A DNA stretch of 28,928 nt from Bilabrum cf. latius. Taxonomy: Eukaryota; Bigyra: Bicosoecida; Bigyra; Bicosoecida. The stretch covers positions 1 through 28,928 of the forward strand of contig CBCXTV010000020.1 of the NCBI GenBank assembly GCA_965178125.1, written 5' to 3'. How positions within the stretch are numbered: position 1 is the stretch's first letter; each line of letters starts with the position of its first letter. The notes below the pieces were generated by a model. It saw only the letters and a program-made list of their open reading frames with translations, had not been told where the DNA came from and ran no database searches. This document shows positions 25,234 to 28,928 of the stretch, piece after piece. The position numbers and the translations under genes are program-made.

Positions 25234-26775
25234 TCACTCGTCCTTCGTCGTACTTCTTCTCCTCCAGTCCGACATCCTCTTTCTCGCCCGCTCCACACAA
25301 TACGAGCAAGACCTGAGCTCGCGAATGTCACCCTTCAACGCCTGGCAACCGGGCATGTGATAGCAACTTCCCAACGGAGTCACGTACAAGTGCCCTACGC
25401 CACAATAGTTCGCGCCTGTGTCGTAGTTCACGACGGATGTCGTCTCCTGGAAGTAGTCGCGCTCACTCTTCAACTCGTCGAACTCGGAGTTCTCCTTCTT
25501 CTTCACGCTCCTCCTCCTACCGTCACCATGCATGCACCAATATGCCAGAACACAACCCAATATCACGAACAACACCATCACCGCCAACAATAGCAGCAAG
25601 ACCAGGCCTCGCAAGAAGCCTATCTCCTTCGCATAGCCATCCATGGACTTATGCCCGACGCCATACAACACTGCCATGCCGTACGGATAAATCCTGTCAC
25701 CGCCCGTGTTGTAGTCCGAAGTGTCCCTGGCATTCATGTCGTTCATCGTCTGCGCGCCAACCTTGCTCACCAGCATCAGCAATGCCATAGCGATCGACTT
25801 GAGCTCCGCGCCCGTGCTCGACGTCACGCTCGGCAACCCGCGCTTCTTCACGATCGTGCTGATGCGCGCCTCGTCGGTCTCGCAGACCAACCCCATTTTC
25901 CCGATGAGGTACCAATGCTGTGCCTTGTCCAAGGCCTTCGTCAACTGGTCCGCTTCGTTCTCCCGGGTGTTCACGTGCTTCACGTCAAAAACCTTGTCCT
26001 GGTACAATTCCTGCAGCGAAAACGTCCGAATCTCCACGTGTTTCAACCTGCTGCCCGAGCCGCGTCGTTTGATGACCGCCTCGGCCGCTGTACTGTCCGT
26101 CCGCAATTCGCCCTTGCCTTTCCCCTTCAACGCACCGACAATGGTCATGTCCGCATCACCGCCCTCGTCATATGTCCATGTCCACGCACCTGTGCTCTGA
26201 CAGTAAGACTCGATGCGAGTGAAAAGCTGGAGCATCGTCATGTCGACCGTCGCCGTCATCTGCACTTGCGTCCGCAAGGGATCCGGCAAAGCCCTTATCA
26301 CCGTCGCTGTCTTCACTGCGTCACCCAAGACACCTGCAATCTTCTCGTAGTTCGACACGTCCGACTTCCACTTCTGAACGGACTCGAGAAGTGCCGACCC
26401 ATCGTGGCCATGGAACGTCGGGTTCAACAACCTCGACAACATGCCCAAGGCCTTCGCCTTGTCGCTCGGGCCGAACTTCTTCGCAAGCCTTCTCCAAGAC
26501 TCAAACCCGTTCGTGTTGTCCTCGCGTGTGATCTCCGTGAACGCCTTCCCCACGACGGAGATAGAAATCAAATAGTGCAGCTGTCTGCTCCTCGCTTGCT
26601 GGTCCTCGGGCACCGTCACGATGGCCGTGTCCGTCGCTGCCGACTGGTCCATGATGCCAATGGCCGCCTCGTCAAGCAATGCCACGTAGCTCTTGAACTT
26701 GGCCGCCCACTCCTTCCAGGGCGTGCCCGGAGTCCACTGCGGCGCCCGAAGGGAGTACTTCAATGAGGTCTCCAT
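25234..26775 (-). CDS. Gag-RNase H fusion with transmembrane and Cys-rich tail
   Basis: 513 aa. Residues 1-220 are a Copia-type Gag (WKEWAAKFKSY, then FESWRRLAKKFGP and LLNPTF) ending in a GKGKGKG linker. At about residue 223 the protein jumps to the end of RNase H: DSTAAEAV, then KHVEIRTFSLQE and VKHVNTRENEADQLTKAL. Protease, integrase, RT and the first half of RNase H are missing. The join is in frame and no stop disturbs the ORF. Residues 388-415 form a strong transmembrane segment. A basic stretch and a Cys/His cluster follow (C458, C471, H473, C477, C490, C493) in the form CYHMPGC...CSYC, a likely metal site. The fused protein could still help package or localise RNA. The C-terminal extension after RNase H is not part of standard Copia elements, and its role is unknown. 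Confidence 0.85.
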   Translation of the reverse strand: METSLKYSLRAPQWTPGTPWKEWAAKFKSYVALLDEAAIGIMDQSAATDTAIVTVPEDQQARSRQLHYLISISVVGKAFTEITREDNTNGFESWRRLAKKFGPSDKAKALGMLSRLLNPTFHGHDGSALLESVQKWKSDVSNYEKIAGVLGDAVKTATVIRALPDPLRTQVQMTATVDMTMLQLFTRIESYCQSTGAWTWTYDEGGDADMTIVGALKGKGKGELRTDSTAAEAVIKRRGSGSRLKHVEIRTFSLQELYQDKVFDVKHVNTRENEADQLTKALDKAQHWYLIGKMGLVCETDEARISTIVKKRGLPSVTSSTGAELKSIAMALLMLVSKVGAQTMNDMNARDTSDYNTGGDRIYPYGMAVLYGVGHKSMDGYAKEIGFLRGLVLLLLLAVMVLFVILGCVLAYWCMHGDGRRRSVKKKENSEFDELKSERDYFQETTSVVNYDTGANYCGVGHLYVTPLGSCYHMPGCQALKGDIRELRSCSYCVERARKRMSDWRRRSTTKDE

Positions 26776-26859
26776 GACGCTCTCGTCAAAGTCGCTGTAG
26801 CTGTCGCTGTCAACGCCGATGTCGTGGTACTCGGAGACGGACGGGCTAGACGTCGTTGT

Positions 26860-26871
26860 GCTCCGCTACCA
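26860..26871 (-). promoter_or_regulatory. Primer binding site, initiator tRNA-Met-like
   Basis: Directly after the 5' LTR the minus strand reads tggtagcggagc. This complements a tRNA 3' end GCTCCGCTACCA and resembles the TGGTATCAGAGC site for initiator tRNA-Met in many Copia elements. Confidence 0.75.
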
Positions 26872-27312
26872 TGTGAGACCGCGAGGATCTCGATGTCCAA
26901 ACTTCCGAGCTCCAAGATCGCAACTCACGTGGAATGCACGATGTGGAAACCTCTTCCTGCCCTTCACGGAAATGCCCAGCACTCAACTTCAAGACCCAAG
27001 TATCAACGCGTCGACACAATGAAGTCTGCTGCTCGGAAACGCGATCTTTCCGCTGCTGCTCGCCGCTGGGTTGGACTCAAGGGCCCTCGAGTGCAGACGG
27101 CAACGACGCGGTCGCGTATCACGCGCAGCCAAAAAGAAAACATGCACTCGGCCCTAGCTCACAGCACAACAATGCCGGCCATGGATCGAATTCAATGAAC
27201 CGTCCCGACTTGCCTTGACCGTTGCAATCACCACGCTTCAGAACCATGCTTGTCGAATGAACTGGAACCGTCCATGCCCTAAACTGGTCACGACACCCGA
27301 ATTGTCTTCACA
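26872..27312 (-). repeat. 5' LTR (441 bp)
   Basis: Near-identical to 24,682-25,123. It should contain the promoter of the minus-strand transcript, but I cannot point to a TATA box with confidence. Confidence 0.92.
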
Positions 27313-27317
27313 AAATT

Positions 27318-27643
27318 GGGACCCCTTTTTCGCAAATTTCGCAGCATCCAGACGAACCAGAAAGACTTTCCCAGGCGCCGCCTCGAAGCTCACCTTCTCG
27401 CATGCAACCATGACGCACCCCCACCTCCTCATGCAGACGCGTCTGAGAGACCCCGCAGTGGAACTTCTCCCATTCTGCGCAGGAAGCACTTCAGTCTACA
27501 AGGACCCGCGCACTTCTTACCGCACCAGCTCCATGTGAAAGCGCTTCTCGCTGAGTTTTTTTTGGGGCCCAGGAATACAGCAACTGCCAGAAGCTTCGCA
27601 CAAAGAAGCAGCCCGCTCAGGAAGCAAACTCACTGCACACCCC
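27318..27643. other. No supported gene
   Basis: Right flank of the retrotransposon target. A T8 run at 27,558-27,565 and scattered A/G-rich words are all that is visible before the next ATG. Confidence 0.4.
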
Positions 27644-28114
27644 ATGGCGAGCGACGCAGAACCGGAGGACGCAATGCGGCTCGACTCCCCCAAAGATGCG
27701 GATGCAGCGGCGTCACCCGAAGCGACGGAGGCAGGATCACACAGATCAGATCATGCGCAGCAGTTCTTCGGGGAGCCCTGCCCGAAAGGCGGACTCACGG
27801 AAGCGCTGGAGAAGACCGCCAAGACGGACGAACCAAGCGACACACCCTTGTTCGTCGACAAGTGGACGGCAGCGATCACACGCCTTACCGAGGAGCGTAA
27901 GGCTCTCAAGCTCGAGCAGCGGGCTAAAACGAAGGCCATCCGCAAAACCATCCGGCAGAAAAGGCGCACCATGAAGAACGCCAAGAAACTCACAGACGAC
28001 GAGCTCGCCCAAATCGTGCTAGACAGGAAGATCTTGCAGTTGGTGCAAAAGGAAGAGATCGCAGCACGCAGCTCCGCCAACTCCTCAACGAGTAAGGCGA
28101 ACTCGATGACGTGA
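27644..28114 (+). CDS. Small charged helical protein
   Basis: 156 aa, starting at an ATG in the context ccccatggcg. Residues 1-60 are acidic and low-complexity. About residues 68-142 are rich in Lys/Arg/Glu/Ala/Leu with no Pro (RLTEERKALKLEQRAK, then LTDDELAQIVLDRKIL), so a long helix or coiled coil is likely. The tail is Ser/Asn-rich. Its 3' part and trailing sequence recur at 13,071-13,218, and a 50-bp internal piece recurs at 1,617-1,670 fused to Rep-like sequence, so this family also contributes to the shuffling. Function unknown; basic helices of this kind could bind nucleic acid, but no motif proves it. Confidence 0.6.
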   Translation: MASDAEPEDAMRLDSPKDADAAASPEATEAGSHRSDHAQQFFGEPCPKGGLTEALEKTAKTDEPSDTPLFVDKWTAAITRLTEERKALKLEQRAKTKAIRKTIRQKRRTMKNAKKLTDDELAQIVLDRKILQLVQKEEIAARSSANSSTSKANSMT

Positions 28115-28474
28115 GAAGCGCTTCCCGTGTTCACAGAACCGAGGATTACAGATAGACCCGCGTCACAGAAGCCAGCGCCAGAAGGCAGAGCGTCAAGTAC
28201 AGCGCAATTTTGACGGTCACAGGTAGCCCGAGCAGCACAGAGCAGCGGACGCGGCCGCGCAGCGGAGTCGCGCACTCGGAGAGCATACGCGGGAAGTGCT
28301 GGGAGAAATCACTCAGTCCGCCAGAACCGTCATCGAGAGCACGGGAGGGGCAGACTCGACATGCGCAACCTTGAAAAACGGGAGGGGCACGGAAAGGAAG
28401 ACAGACTTGGCATTAATCCTCGATTACCCCCGCTCCCCCGTAGAATCAGAGCGAGCAGATGTGCTAGGAAGGTC

Positions 28475-28612
28475 CGGGGGGGGGGGCAGTCGCAGAAGAG
28501 TGCACGGGAAAACAACAGGAAAGGAGACCCCCCAAACCCACGTAGTGCGATCCTGGGGGGTACCCTCTAAGGTACTAAGAATCCTTCCCCCGAAAATCGC
28601 ACTACCTCGGTC
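28475..28612. repeat. Dispersed repeat with GTAGTGCGAT/ATCGCACTAC hairpin, copy 2
   Basis: Second copy of 10,918-11,065, with ctctaagg in place of ctataagg in the loop. The 10-bp stem is conserved. Here it is not flanked by the 54-bp direct repeats. Confidence 0.8.
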
Positions 28613-28800
28613 CCTGGCGTCGGGGAAAGCGGAAAAAAGCGGAGCACTACCGTGAAAAAATCCCGCATTTTACAGGGAAATCGGAGCACTACGTGTCAAA
28701 AACTGGGGGTTTTTGAGCTTTTTTTTTCTTCCAGAAAAACGGCATTTTTTTATGTAAAAACCGCGCGAAACGAGCACTACCGAGCACTACCTCGCCTCCT
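28600..28800. repeat. Repeated (G/C)AGCACTAC motifs in A/T-homopolymer DNA
   Basis: gagcactac occurs near 28,641, 28,684, 28,771 and 28,781, following the related tcgcactac of the hairpin repeat. Runs of 6-9 T or A lie between. No gene seen from 28,115 to the window end. Confidence 0.65.
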
Positions 28801-28928
28801 CCAGTCGTGTTTCGCATGTCTTTCGCTGGCCGAAAATGTCTCCGAAGGCGCTGCCTCGAGGGGGGTTCCGATGGCTGATTTTGGGCGTTCGGTTGTCGAT
28901 TTCGCGTGCATTTCAGGTTGTCGGCGAG

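Larger units (their letters stand above)
24677..27317 (-). mobile_element. Non-autonomous Copia-type LTR retrotransposon
   Basis: 2,631-bp element (24,682-27,312) with 441/442-bp LTRs of the TG...CA form and an aaatt target duplication on both sides (24,677-24,681 and 27,313-27,317). Transcription is toward the left. Between the LTRs lie a primer binding site, a single 513-codon ORF and a short purine tract. Zinc knuckle, protease, integrase and reverse transcriptase are absent, so movement must depend on another element. The LTRs differ at two positions by eye, so insertion is recent. Confidence 0.92.

Noticed and set aside
25651-26766. 371-codon plus-strand frame inside the retrotransposon
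   Set aside because: Antisense to the Gag-RNase H ORF; Arg/His/Leu-rich with no motif.
1-28928. Dinoflagellate spliced-leader relics
   Set aside because: Looked for the 22-nt leader and its core; no convincing match seen on either strand by eye.

Overview
The window looks like repeat-rich nuclear DNA of a protist, most likely a dinoflagellate (inference). The reasons are high GC, no bacterial operons, Shine-Dalgarno sites or tRNA/rRNA genes, dense tandem and dispersed repeats, a Copia-type LTR retrotransposon, a pogo/CENP-B-type DDE transposase, and decayed gene families present in several copies. I looked for the 22-nt dinoflagellate spliced leader and did not see it, so the assignment rests on overall style only.

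Layout. 0-1.6 kb: GC-rich simple sequence, then a 13-bp palindromic minisatellite. 1.6-2.5 kb: a decayed Rep-like gene (HUH/SF3 helicase type). 2.7-3.6 kb: a Cys-pair protein of unknown function. 4.1-5.9 kb: a Cys-rich zinc-binding-type gene (family Z, copy A). 6.0-7.5 kb: a tandem duplication leading into a coiled-coil protein. 8.0-9.6 kb: a DDE transposase split by a frameshift. 9.6-10.7 kb: a second Cys-pair gene (family C). 10.9-16.0 kb: a patchwork of short fragments of families Z, C, Rep and a GT25-like gene, including a 91-bp-arm palindrome and a 72-bp triplication. 16.0-18.2 kb: copy B of family Z, into which an 864-bp piece of family C has been inserted in frame. 18.3-21.6 kb: repeats without a clear gene. 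21.6-24.1 kb: a GT25-like glycosyltransferase gene with compensating frame changes, the apparent source of several fragments upstream. 24.7-27.3 kb: a young, internally deleted Copia-type LTR retrotransposon on the minus strand with near-identical LTRs, a 5-bp target duplication, a primer binding site and one intact fused ORF. 27.6-28.1 kb: a small charged helical protein. 28.5-28.9 kb: a dispersed hairpin repeat and repeated GAGCACTAC motifs.

The main story is gene shuffling. Four families (Rep-like, zinc Z, zinc C, GT25-like) recur as intact, partial and chimeric copies. They are joined at short microhomologies, and some joins keep the reading frame. The Rep-like and transposase families could drive this movement, but the sequence alone does not prove it. 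Many frame breaks fall in homopolymers, so some may be assembly errors.
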